Shown: one piece after another, positions 34,561 through 42,675 of the stretch
How positions within the stretch are numbered: position 1 is the stretch's first letter
Layout of the letters: every line of letters begins with the position of its first letter
Assembly (NCBI GenBank): GCA_963529855.1
Contig: CAURZK010000001.1
Location: 434,001-498,000 of the forward strand
Direction of reading: 5' to 3'
Length of the DNA: 64,000 nucleotides
From: 34-65-8 sp963529855
Lineage (GTDB): Bacteria; Pseudomonadota; Alphaproteobacteria; Sphingomonadales; Sphingomonadaceae
Position numbers and translations under genes: made by a program
The notes under the pieces: model-generated
Seen by the model: only the letters and a program-made list of their open reading frames with translations
The model's database searches: none
Told to the model about the DNA's origin: nothing

Positions 34561-35648
34561 TGGCAAAGGCAGCAATTCTCGAGCAGGCCGGCAAGCTCAC
34601 CATTGGCGAGGTCGAGCTGGCCGATCCCGGCCCGCACGAGGTCCTGATCGACACCAAGGCCTGCGGCCTGTGCCATTCGGACCTGCACTTCATCGACGGT
34701 GCCTATCCCCATCCACTGCCAGCGATCCCGGGGCACGAGGCAGCGGGCGTGGTACGTGCCGTGGGGAGCGAAGTCCGCACGGTCAAACCCGGCGACCATG
34801 TGGTATCCTGCCTCAGTGCGTTTTGCGGGCATTGCGAGTTCTGCGTCACTGGTCGGATGGCCTTGTGCCTGGGTGCCGACACGCGGCGCAGCGCAGATGC
34901 CAGGCCGCGGATAATGCGCGCGGACGGCAGCGCGCCAGTTGCGCAGATGCTCAACCTGTCGGCTTTCTGCGAACAGATGCTGATCCACGAACACGCCTGC
35001 GTTGCCATCGACAAGTCGATGCCGCTGGACCGCGCCGCCATCATCGGCTGCGCCGTCACCACGGGCGCGGGCACGATCTTCAATGCCTGCTCGGTGGTGC
35101 CGGGCGAAAGCGTGGCGGTGATTGGGTGCGGCGGTGTGGGTCTCGCCGCGATCAACGCTGCGAAGATCGCTGGGGCCGGCCAGGTCATCGCGATCGATCC
35201 TGTGCCGGAGAAGCGCGCTCTGGCCGAGGTACTTGGCGCGACGCACACGGTCGACGCATCTGCTCCCGATGCGGCCAAGCAGGTGCTGGCACTGTCGCGC
35301 GGCGGGGTGCATCACGCGATTGAAGCAGTCGGGCGGCAGGCTTCAGCCGACCTCGCCGTTGCAGTGCTGCGGCGCGGCGGCACGGCCACGATTCTGGGCA
35401 TGATGCCGCTCGACTGCAAGGTCGGTCTCGGCGCGATGGACCTGCTCAGCGGGAAGAAGCTTCAGGGCGCCATCATGGGAATGAATCACTTCCCGGTCGA
35501 CCTGCCGCGCCTGGTCGATTTCTACCTGCGCGGCCTGCTCGACCTCGACACGATCATCGCCGAACGGATCCCCCTGGAAGATATCAATGACGGGTTTGAA
35601 AAGATGAAGGCCGGCACATCGGCCCGCAGCGTGGTGGTATTCGACTGA
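34560..35648 (+). CDS. Zinc-dependent alcohol dehydrogenase
   Basis: This medium-chain zinc dehydrogenase of 362 aa has catalytic zinc ligands in CGLCHSDLHF and PGHEAAGVVR, a structural zinc loop in FCGHCEFCVTGRMALC, and the NAD-binding motif VIGCGGVGLAAI near residue 190. It probably oxidises an alcohol produced or consumed in the same pathway. It is translationally coupled to the upstream dehydrogenase by a TGATG overlap and is 1 bp from the phosphotransferase. Confidence 0.94.
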   Translation: MAKAAILEQAGKLTIGEVELADPGPHEVLIDTKACGLCHSDLHFIDGAYPHPLPAIPGHEAAGVVRAVGSEVRTVKPGDHVVSCLSAFCGHCEFCVTGRMALCLGADTRRSADARPRIMRADGSAPVAQMLNLSAFCEQMLIHEHACVAIDKSMPLDRAAIIGCAVTTGAGTIFNACSVVPGESVAVIGCGGVGLAAINAAKIAGAGQVIAIDPVPEKRALAEVLGATHTVDASAPDAAKQVLALSRGGVHHAIEAVGRQASADLAVAVLRRGGTATILGMMPLDCKVGLGAMDLLSGKKLQGAIMGMNHFPVDLPRLVDFYLRGLLDLDTIIAERIPLEDINDGFEKMKAGTSARSVVVFD

Positions 35649-35649
35649 C

Positions 35650-36729
35650 ATGAGCGACGCACAGATCGATTTCGACAAGGAAATGGTCGGCACGGTCGCG
35701 GTGGAAGAGCGCGATGCGCTCGACCTCGTCCGCCTGACCGAATGGTTCGCGGCCAACGTGGATGGGTTCGCCGGGCCGATCAGCTATTCGAAATTCAAGG
35801 GCGGGCAATCCAACCCGACCTACCGCATCGACACACCCCATCGCTCCTATGTCCTGCGCCGCCAGCCGTTCGGCAAGCTGCTGCCGAGCGCGCACGCAGT
35901 CGATCGTGAATACGCCGCGATGGCGGCGCTCGGCCCGACCGGGTTTCCCGTGCCGCCGACATACGGTCTGTGCGAAAACCCGGCGGTGATCGGATCGAAG
36001 TTCTTCGTGATGGGCCTCGCCGACGGGCGGTCCTTGTGGAACGGCGCCCTGCCCGACTACTCGCCTGACGAGCGGCGCGAAATCTACTTCGCAATGATCG
36101 ATACCATTGCCGACCTGCATCTCAAGGATCCGATCGCGATCGGCCTGGGCGAATTCGGCAAGCCGACCGATTATTGCGCACGCCAGATCGCCCGCTGGAC
36201 CAAGCAGTACAAATTGTCCGAAACCGAACACATGCCCAAGATGGAGCGGCTGATCGAATGGTTGCCGCAAACCATCCCGCCGCAGCATGGCAGCAGCGTG
36301 GTCCACGGCGATTACCGGCTCGACAACATGATCTTCGAGAAGGACGCCAACCGCGTGCTGGCGGTGCTGGATTGGGAGCTGTCGACGCTTGGCGATCCCA
36401 TCGCGGACTTCAGCTACCTCATGCTCAACTGGCACAACCCGGCAGATGGACGCGCGGGGCTGCTCGGCCTCGATCTTACGGCGCTCGGCATTCCCACACA
36501 GGACGAGGCAGTGGAGCGCTACGTCGCACGCACCGGCTATCCCGTGCCGCCAATGGACTGGTACTTCGCCTATAACCTGTTCCGGCTTGCCGGGATCATG
36601 CAGGGCATCAAGAAGCGCGTGATCGACGGTACGGCATCGTCCGCCCACGCACAGGCCATGAGCGAGCGGGTCACGCCATTGGTAGACCGTGCCTACGATT
36701 TCGCGCGAGACGCCGGAATGGACGAGTAA
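35650..36729 (+). CDS. Phosphotransferase family protein (APH fold, ACAD10/11-like kinase)
   Basis: This 359-aa protein-kinase-like enzyme has the APH catalytic loop VVHGDYRLDNMIFE and metal-binding AVLDWELSTLGDP, with a nucleotide-binding N-lobe (SKFKGGQSNPTYRI, then YVLRRQPFGKLL). This subgroup is the bacterial form of the kinase domain fused to ACAD10/11 in animals and is thought to phosphorylate hydroxyacyl-CoA. The neighbouring dehydrogenase supports that role. It is not expected to be an antibiotic kinase. Confidence 0.92.
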   Translation: MSDAQIDFDKEMVGTVAVEERDALDLVRLTEWFAANVDGFAGPISYSKFKGGQSNPTYRIDTPHRSYVLRRQPFGKLLPSAHAVDREYAAMAALGPTGFPVPPTYGLCENPAVIGSKFFVMGLADGRSLWNGALPDYSPDERREIYFAMIDTIADLHLKDPIAIGLGEFGKPTDYCARQIARWTKQYKLSETEHMPKMERLIEWLPQTIPPQHGSSVVHGDYRLDNMIFEKDANRVLAVLDWELSTLGDPIADFSYLMLNWHNPADGRAGLLGLDLTALGIPTQDEAVERYVARTGYPVPPMDWYFAYNLFRLAGIMQGIKKRVIDGTASSAHAQAMSERVTPLVDRAYDFARDAGMDE

Positions 36730-36840
36730 GGGCGCCGCGCACCCTGTCGTGAATCGACCCATCGGCTGTGTCGGCGGAGCATAGCAACGGCTTGCCGAAA
36801 CGCCGCATGATCGCCTATCTTTCGGCGGGGGCGAGGAGCG

Positions 36841-37749
36841 ATGCGAGCTAGACAGGCAAGCGGCGGCAAGGTTCGGGACGACAATTCGCAGCGTCGACAC
36901 GGGGCGGTTTCGGGACTTGTCGCCGCAGCTGCCGCGATGGTGACGGGATGCGATGCTCGCCCCGAAGAAACAGCAGAGCATAACGCGCTGGTCCAACGCT
37001 CTGGCGATCTGGCCGCAGACCGGATCAATCCGCCACCCGGGCCTGCGCGCGCCAGTGCGACCACTCTGATGCTGGAAGGAGTGTCTCTGGCCGCGATGGA
37101 GCCCGAGGATAGCCCGCCTGCATCGCCTTCGCCAACGCTGACGAGCGCATTAGAGCCCGAATTGTCTTCGGGCGAAGCTTTGCAGCCTATCGTCGATCGC
37201 CTCCCATCACCTGCAGCAAATGCAGCGCATATGACACCGGTCGCGGCTTTGCCTGCGCAAACACTGGCCCAGGTTGCCGAAGGCGCCGCACCTCGGTTGC
37301 TCGACACACCATCGCCTGCCGCCACGGCCCCACTCGCGGTCTTGTCTTCAAGCGCCCCCCGGGCGCAGATCAACCCGCTACCCGCAAGCGCCCCCGAACC
37401 GCCCGCGCTGGATCTGCGCGTGGATATGGCGCAGGTCGCGCAAAGTGAGCGCGAGGCCTATATCGCGCAACTGCACGCCGAGGACGTTGCGACCCGGCTG
37501 GCAGTACGACACCGGGACGAGGTTCTTGGAGGAACCGCGTTTCAGGTGAATGACGGTGCCATCGCGGTGCATGTGGGGCAGGTGCTAGACCTGTTCCGCG
37601 ACCGCATGGATGCAGCTCAGTTCGCCAAGCTGCGCCAATCGGGCGCCGCAGAAACATTCGTTTCCCTTGACACGATGAATGCCATGGGGGTGCCGCTCAA
37701 ATACGATGCGGTTTATGACGAACTGGTACTGGGCACCCTACCCGGGTAA
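36841..37749 (+). CDS. Putative lipoprotein of unknown function beside the curli locus
   Basis: This 302-aa protein has a signal with lipobox VTGC at about residues 34-37 and a long disordered Pro/Ala/Ser-rich middle (about 40-195). A conserved-looking C-terminal domain (about 195-300) includes FQVNDGAIAVHVGQVLDLFR and FVSLDTMNAMGVPLKYDAVY. That domain pairs with no family I can name with confidence. It is convergent with the csgH-like gene, their stops 13 bp apart. The position suggests a role in curli secretion or anchoring, but this is inference. Confidence 0.7.
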   Translation: MRARQASGGKVRDDNSQRRHGAVSGLVAAAAAMVTGCDARPEETAEHNALVQRSGDLAADRINPPPGPARASATTLMLEGVSLAAMEPEDSPPASPSPTLTSALEPELSSGEALQPIVDRLPSPAANAAHMTPVAALPAQTLAQVAEGAAPRLLDTPSPAATAPLAVLSSSAPRAQINPLPASAPEPPALDLRVDMAQVAQSEREAYIAQLHAEDVATRLAVRHRDEVLGGTAFQVNDGAIAVHVGQVLDLFRDRMDAAQFAKLRQSGAAETFVSLDTMNAMGVPLKYDAVYDELVLGTLPG

Positions 37750-37762
37750 ATGGGCTATTAAA

Positions 37763-38113
37763 TCAATCCGCGGCGCAATCGCCCGCAGACAAGGTGTAGC
37801 TCTCGCCATTCTGCTCGCGGACATCGACCCGTGCACACCATTCATCGCCATTACCAACGGCCGTACGCATCTGTGACAGAACACGCCGCTCGGCCGCCGG
37901 GATGACAGTCGACCCCTTGTGGCGCGAATTCGACGTGCCAACCAGTTCGACGGTATATTCCACTTTCTGCGCAACTGGCGATCGGGCGACCAGACTGATC
38001 CCGACAAAACCGGCAGTCTCCTCGATCTCCAGCGAAAGAGCGCGTTCAGGCGGCGCGTCGGACATGGCTGAAACCCCTGCAAGCATAATCGCGGCCAGTT
38101 CGAACATCGTCAT
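37763..38113 (-). CDS. csgH: CsgH-like curli amyloid inhibitor/chaperone
   Basis: This small secreted protein (116 aa) has a short signal peptide and a beta-sandwich pattern matching the alphaproteobacterial CsgH/CsgC-like family: VAQKVEYTVELVGTSNS, then GSTVIPAAERRVLSQMRTAV, then WCARVDVREQNGESYTLSAG. Two cysteines near residues 93 and 113 could form a disulfide. Family members block premature aggregation of curlin in the periplasm. It overlaps the upstream 229-aa gene by 4 bp and is the last gene of the curli unit. Confidence 0.8.
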   Translation of the reverse strand: MTMFELAAIMLAGVSAMSDAPPERALSLEIEETAGFVGISLVARSPVAQKVEYTVELVGTSNSRHKGSTVIPAAERRVLSQMRTAVGNGDEWCARVDVREQNGESYTLSAGDCAAD

Positions 38114-38799
38114 GGCGGTCCTCCTGGTCCGGTTGGAAATTGATTCACGATCGTCTCGATCAGCGCGCGCGTCTCATCCGACAATTTGCTTTCCTCCTGC
38201 TCCGGCGCAGGTGGCTGCGGCGTAAGCGCGACTGAAGCGATGGCCTGGCTTTCGAAGTCCTCTGCCGAGGCCGATGCCCGGCCGAGGCGTGCGATGGCGC
38301 GTTCGAGCGTCGCTACGCGGTCGCCGCTCAAACCTTCGCCCAGCAGGCGTTCTTCCGGGCTGAGGGCATTGGTAACGCGCGGCCGGAATTCGGCAGAGCG
38401 CGTCTCGATGCGGCTAGCGCACAATTCGCGGATCGCCGCGATCGACAATTGACGCGCGCAGATGTCGGTTCCTTCGATAGCCTCGAGCAGGACCTGGCGC
38501 TCGCCTTCGCTGAGCTGGGCCAGTGCTGCACTGGCATCGCCTGCGGACAGTTGGGTTACCCCCGGGGTTCCAGCTTCGGTGGTAAGCTGCGAAAGCGGAC
38601 CCGGCGTCTGCGCAGGAGCGACCTGTACAGTGGATTGTGCCGGACGATCACCCTCAGGTTCTGGCGAAGGACGTTCAGGCCAATAGACCTTGGACGCATC
38701 GACATCGGTTTTGTCGGCCTGCTCCACGAACACGCTGCCAGCCGACTGCGCCTGCGCTAGGCCCGGCAGCGCGAGAAGGATCAGGAATGTCTTGCGCAC
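38110..38799 (-). CDS. Exported protein of unknown function in the curli unit
   Basis: This secreted 229-aa protein has a signal peptide (LILLALPGLAQAQ), then a Pro/Gln/Thr-rich stretch (about residues 25-85), a helical, possibly coiled region (AGDASAALAQLSEGERQVLL, then CARQLSIAAIRELCASRIET with two cysteines) and a proline-rich end (PTGPGGPP). No family is recognised. It is coupled to the csgH-like gene (ATGA overlap) and lies 24 bp after the small curlin. As no csgE is visible, it is a candidate for the missing periplasmic adaptor, but this is speculation. Confidence 0.75.
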   Translation of the reverse strand: MRKTFLILLALPGLAQAQSAGSVFVEQADKTDVDASKVYWPERPSPEPEGDRPAQSTVQVAPAQTPGPLSQLTTEAGTPGVTQLSAGDASAALAQLSEGERQVLLEAIEGTDICARQLSIAAIRELCASRIETRSAEFRPRVTNALSPEERLLGEGLSGDRVATLERAIARLGRASASAEDFESQAIASVALTPQPPAPEQEESKLSDETRALIETIVNQFPTGPGGPP

Positions 38800-38823
38800 G
38801 ATCTTGCTGCTCCTTTTCCCGGT

Positions 38824-39570
38824 TCAGCCCCCGCCGCCGTTGGTCTGGACGATCTGCATCGCGCCGCCGCCGGTCTGTGTGATGCGAAGGTCCGACAGGC
38901 CCGATCCGTCCTGCTCCCAAACCAGCCGGTTATTGGCGCCGAGCTGCTCGGCCGTCATCGCGTTGTTATCGCCATTCTGGATCAGGCGTGCCTGGTTGTC
39001 ACTGCCATCCTGCGTGAGCGACAACTGATTGCCGGAACCGCTCTGACTCACTGCCGCTGCGGAATAGGATCCCCCGTCGTCACGCTGGCTGATCCGGGCA
39101 GCGTTGAGTTCACCTTCCTGGGCCAGCAGCAGCACGGCCTGACCGGTGCCATCCTGCGCCAGTTCAACGCGGTTGTCGTCACCCTTTTGCGCAATTGCCG
39201 CGTAGCCATCGCGCACGTCCTGCGTCGCGGTCACGCGGTTGCCGTCGCCGTCTTGCGCGGCGCGGAAATAGCTGTTGGTGCCTTCCTGCCGAACAGCGAC
39301 GAAATTGGTGGCCCCGATCTGATTGATGAAAACCCCGCGGTCTGTGCCGGGGCGGACAATGGGCTCAAACGGCGTGGGTGCACCTCCCGCGTTACCCTGC
39401 GCCCCAGCATTGCCGTTGTTGCCCCCACAAGGATTGCCGGTGCCCTTGCCCGGCCCGCTGCCGCACGGGTCGCCCGGCGGGGTCTTGCCGTTGTTCTGGG
39501 CCAGGAGCGGCGTCTGAAAAGCCAGCGTAAGGGTGGCCAGGCCCCCTGCCAGAATCGCTCTGCGGATCAT
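38824..39570 (-). CDS. Curlin-repeat protein, small (possible nucleator)
   Basis: This exported 248-aa protein has a signal peptide ending FQTPLLAQ, a Gly/Asn/Pro-rich linker with two cysteines (GDPCGSGPGKGTGNPCGG) and about eight curlin-type repeats (pattern QxGxxNxxxxxQ, for example QSGSGNQLSLTQDGSDNQAR). It is shorter and more divergent than the three upstream curlins, which is reminiscent of a CsgB nucleator; that assignment is inference. The start at 39570 was chosen for GGGAGAG just upstream and the signal peptide; an upstream in-frame extension is open but not supported. Confidence 0.82.
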   Translation of the reverse strand: MIRRAILAGGLATLTLAFQTPLLAQNNGKTPPGDPCGSGPGKGTGNPCGGNNGNAGAQGNAGGAPTPFEPIVRPGTDRGVFINQIGATNFVAVRQEGTNSYFRAAQDGDGNRVTATQDVRDGYAAIAQKGDDNRVELAQDGTGQAVLLLAQEGELNAARISQRDDGGSYSAAAVSQSGSGNQLSLTQDGSDNQARLIQNGDNNAMTAEQLGANNRLVWEQDGSGLSDLRITQTGGGAMQIVQTNGGGG

Positions 39571-39603
39571 GTCGCTCTCCCGTTTTCCATGATAGCGAGA
39601 AGT

Positions 39604-39632
39604 GGGCCGGGCGACGACGCGCCGCCCGACCC
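39604..39632 (-). other. GC-rich hairpin between curlin genes (third spacer)
   Basis: GGGCCGGGCG and CGCCCGACCC form a 10-bp stem with one wobble pair, just after the stop of the 499-aa curlin on the minus strand. No strong T-tract follows, so partial read-through to the small curlin is likely. Confidence 0.5.
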
Positions 39633-39643
39633 GTGTAGCTGCC

Positions 39644-41143
39644 TCAGACGCCCGGCAGCGGCATCGCCGGAACCGGTGCATTCTGACCGACCAGCGCCAC
39701 GTTTCCGGTGCCGTTCTGGTTGATCATGGAGGTGTTGTCCGTGCCACCTTGTGCGACACTGGCAAGGTTTTCCGTGCCCTGCTGGGTGATCACCGAAACT
39801 GCATCGACCGAGCTCGCCAACTGAACGACATTGGCGGTGTTAAAGCTACCGCCCTGCTCGATTGTCGAAGTTCCGTCCAAGCCGCCCTGGTTCACGTCGG
39901 CGAGGTTATCGCTGCTCAACAGGTCCGCAGTCCCGGCGACGATACCCTGCCGGATGACCGAGCGGTTACCGCTGCCAGACTGATCGACATATGCCCGCTG
40001 GTCGGCACCGATCTGGACGATCCCGGCCGAGCCATCGTGGGTTTCGACAGAGTTATTGTCGCCGATCTGTGAGATATCCGCCAGCTGGTTGATGCCGAGC
40101 TGCGCCACAGTTGCCATGTTTTCAGCGCCGTTCTGGACAATCTTGGTGTCGCTGTTTTCATTTACGGAAAAACCCGCGACGAGACCCTGGATGGACGCGG
40201 CAAACGCCTGGCCGACCCGCGCTTCGTTAGCGGTCCCGTCTTGATCCAAGGTTACCGATGAATTGTCAGCAATCTCGAGCACGCCGGCATAGTTGCCGGT
40301 GCCGTCCTGCTCGATGCCGACCAGCGAACCCGCCGCAACCTGCAAAGCGACTGCATCGTTATTGCTGCTGCCCGCATCAGTCTGACCCTGTGCGACCTTA
40401 ACCGTCGAATTGATCGCGGCCTGGCCAACCAGGCTCTGGTTATTTGTACCGGTCTGATCGACGTCGACCGCAGCGCCCGCAGCCAGCTGCAGCACATTCG
40501 ACTGGTTGGTCTGCCCAGTCTGGTCGACATTGACCGTCGCGCCGATCCCGGCCTGGTAAACCAGCGAGTTGTTGCCCGCGGATCCCGCAACGTCGTTGGT
40601 CTGATTGACAGTCACGGTTGAGTTGATACCGAGCTGGTTTACGCTGGAAACGTTCTGGTCGCCGTTCTGCGTGACTGTGGTCGTCATCGCGGTCGCCGCA
40701 TCGAACAGGTCAAACTGTTCAATCTGCGAACTGTTGTCGCTGCCGTTCTGGATGGTGGTCGCGATGCTATTGTCGGCGGCCTGCACCGTGCTGGCGAGGT
40801 TGCCTTCGCCGGTCTGCTTTATAGTAGCGGTATTGCCGGCTGCACCAACGGTCTGCTCGACCCGAGCTTCGTTGGCGCTACCGGCCCCGCTGCTCTGCTC
40901 CAAATTGGCGGTGTTGCCGACGCCATTCTGGTCGACGTCAGCCAGCGAAACGCCAGTGCCGCCCTGCTTGACGGTGGCAGTTTCGCTAGTGCCAGTCTGG
41001 TCAATATCCGAGCAGTTCCCGCCATTGCCGACGCATTCAGCCAAGGGCGACGTCAACGGGCTGGCCGGCGCGAGCTGGGCCGATGCTGCCCCGCCGAATG
41101 AAAGAGCGATCAATGACGCCCCGATGAGAATTGAATGCTTCAT
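39644..41143 (-). CDS. Large curlin-repeat protein (499 aa)
   Basis: This exported amyloid-type fibre subunit has signal peptide MKHSILIGASLIALSFGGAA followed by roughly twenty curlin repeats spaced about 22 residues (for example QSGSGNRSVIRQG, QNGTGNVALVGQN, QLGINSTVTVNQT). The repeats keep Gln/Gly/Asn/Gln at the ladder positions. Cys occurs only in the short stretch before the repeats, which are poor in Lys and aromatic residues. Length is about four times that of E. coli CsgA. The C-terminus departs from its siblings with APVPAMPLPGV. It is preceded by a strong terminator on its upstream side, so it may have its own promoter. Confidence 0.87.
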   Translation of the reverse strand: MKHSILIGASLIALSFGGAASAQLAPASPLTSPLAECVGNGGNCSDIDQTGTSETATVKQGGTGVSLADVDQNGVGNTANLEQSSGAGSANEARVEQTVGAAGNTATIKQTGEGNLASTVQAADNSIATTIQNGSDNSSQIEQFDLFDAATAMTTTVTQNGDQNVSSVNQLGINSTVTVNQTNDVAGSAGNNSLVYQAGIGATVNVDQTGQTNQSNVLQLAAGAAVDVDQTGTNNQSLVGQAAINSTVKVAQGQTDAGSSNNDAVALQVAAGSLVGIEQDGTGNYAGVLEIADNSSVTLDQDGTANEARVGQAFAASIQGLVAGFSVNENSDTKIVQNGAENMATVAQLGINQLADISQIGDNNSVETHDGSAGIVQIGADQRAYVDQSGSGNRSVIRQGIVAGTADLLSSDNLADVNQGGLDGTSTIEQGGSFNTANVVQLASSVDAVSVITQQGTENLASVAQGGTDNTSMINQNGTGNVALVGQNAPVPAMPLPGV

Positions 41144-41161
41144 GTTCTTACCCCTCGTTCG

Positions 41162-41205
41162 AGAAAAAATAGGGGGGCCGGCTTTCCCTGCGGAGAGCCG
41201 ACCCC
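41162..41205 (-). terminator. Intrinsic terminator after the second curlin
   Basis: On the minus strand, arms GGGGTCGGCT and AGCCGGCCCC (10 bp, one wobble) are followed by CCTATTTTTTC. This is a textbook Rho-independent terminator and separates the 465-aa curlin from the 499-aa curlin. Confidence 0.85.
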
Positions 41206-41211
41206 ATCCGG

Positions 41212-42609
41212 TTACACGCCCGGCGCGCCCTGGGTGACAGTGGCGGTGTTGCCAGTGCCATTCTGGTTGACGGTGGAGACGTTGTCGTCGGAGTACTGGC
41301 CGACAGTGGCGGTGTTGCCAGTGCCATTCTGAGTGATGTCGGAATCGTTGAAGTTGCCGGCCTGGATCAGCCCGACCTCATTGTTGACGCCATCCTGCAG
41401 AATGTCCGACAGATTGTTGTCACCGCTCTGGTTGGCCGACGCTTCATTGCCAGACGCGACGCTCGTGATGCCGGAGTTCGTCTGGATGATGGAGCTGTCG
41501 TTGTTGTCACCGCCCTGAACCGACGTAGCCGACATCAAACGACCGCTGAACGGCTCTACACGCAACTGGTCGATCGAGCTTTCATTACCGCTGCCGCCTT
41601 GCGAGATCGAGGCAGTAGCGACACGCGGATCAGGGCCGCCAGCCGGATTTGGGTCATTGGGCACGCGCTGATTGATGGATGCAACGTTAAGGTCGCCAAT
41701 CTGCGCAACGAATGCATCCGACATCTGACCCGACTGCACAATCAGGCTTTCGTTGTCGGATCCGCTCTGGATAACCCCAACCAGGCCGGTATCATTGCCT
41801 GCCGAGTTGTCGAAACCCGACTGGGTGACATTGGACTCGTTGCGATCGCCAGACTGGGCAACGTTGAGATCGCCCGAGGTTCCGGTCTGGTTCGCGACCG
41901 ATAGGTTGTCGTCGCCGCTCTGCGTGATCAGCGCTTCCTGGCCGTTGGTCTGGAAATTGTTGCCTGCGTTGCGGCCCTGAGTCAGGGTCGAAGTATTGTT
42001 AAGACCGCTCTGGTTTACAACTGCTTCGGAACCGTCCGAGTTCTGCGTTATGGTCGAACTATGATCAGTACCGGTCTGCGTGACCGATGCGAACCCGCCG
42101 GCATCGTCCTGCTGCGTAATGGTCGAAGTGTTGAGACTGCCATTCTGGCTGACCTGGGCTTCGTTGTCGGTGCCGCTCTGGGTTACCAGCGACGTGTTGC
42201 CAGTCCCCGTCTGCGAAACGGTTGCGTCGCCGAATGCGCCCGACTGGATCACATCGGACTCATTGCCGTCACCGTCCTGCTCGACATCGGCGTCGCTATC
42301 CGAGCTGCTCTGGTTGATGAAAGAGTCGCTATCACCGTTCTGATCCACCGAGGCGGTGTTGTTGCCCCCGATGGAAGTGTTGTTCTGGAGCACGGTCGAC
42401 GAGGCACCGGTGCCCGCTTGGCTGACGGAAGCTTTGTTGTCTTCACCGCCCTGCGTGACAGCCGAGCTGCCGGTGGAACCCGATTGCGCGACTTCGACGA
42501 GGCCGTCAGTGCCCGTCTGGCTCACGGTCGACTGGTTTTCCTGGGCGAGGACCGGTGCGGCAGCGATGAGAGCTGCGAGCGAAGCGGTCGTGAAAAGAAT
42601 GTTCTTCAT
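41212..42609 (-). CDS. Large curlin-repeat protein (465 aa)
   Basis: This exported fibre subunit has a signal peptide ending in AAAPVLAQ and then about twenty curlin repeats (SQTGTDGLVEVAQSG, TQSGTDNEAQVSQNG, NQNGTGNTATVTQG). The end NGTGNTATVTQG is shared with the 741-aa paralogue. Start 42609 was chosen because AAGGAA precedes it and the signal peptide begins directly; an ATG two codons upstream is possible. It has no cysteine, very few basic residues and a strong acidic bias (many Asp). Confidence 0.87.
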   Translation of the reverse strand: MKNILFTTASLAALIAAAPVLAQENQSTVSQTGTDGLVEVAQSGSTGSSAVTQGGEDNKASVSQAGTGASSTVLQNNTSIGGNNTASVDQNGDSDSFINQSSSDSDADVEQDGDGNESDVIQSGAFGDATVSQTGTGNTSLVTQSGTDNEAQVSQNGSLNTSTITQQDDAGGFASVTQTGTDHSSTITQNSDGSEAVVNQSGLNNTSTLTQGRNAGNNFQTNGQEALITQSGDDNLSVANQTGTSGDLNVAQSGDRNESNVTQSGFDNSAGNDTGLVGVIQSGSDNESLIVQSGQMSDAFVAQIGDLNVASINQRVPNDPNPAGGPDPRVATASISQGGSGNESSIDQLRVEPFSGRLMSATSVQGGDNNDSSIIQTNSGITSVASGNEASANQSGDNNLSDILQDGVNNEVGLIQAGNFNDSDITQNGTGNTATVGQYSDDNVSTVNQNGTGNTATVTQGAPGV

Positions 42610-42636
42610 GTCCATTTCCTTGATTCAAGAGTGGGT

Positions 42637-42665
42637 GGCCGGCGCCAATGCGTGGGACGCCGGCC
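42637..42665 (-). other. GC-rich hairpin between curlin genes (second spacer)
   Basis: Perfect 8-bp arms GGCCGGCG and CGCCGGCC with a 13-nt loop lie 11 bp beyond the stop of the 741-aa curlin. There is no T-tract, so it probably stabilises or partly attenuates rather than ends transcription. Confidence 0.5.
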
Positions 42666-42675
42666 GGGGATTTCA

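Noticed and set aside
32056..34575. An open frame of more than 800 codons on the minus strand across the MFS and acyl-CoA dehydrogenase genes
   Set aside because: It lies antisense to two genes with clear family motifs, has no start signal and its translation is rich in His, Arg and Gln, as expected of a GC-rich shadow frame.
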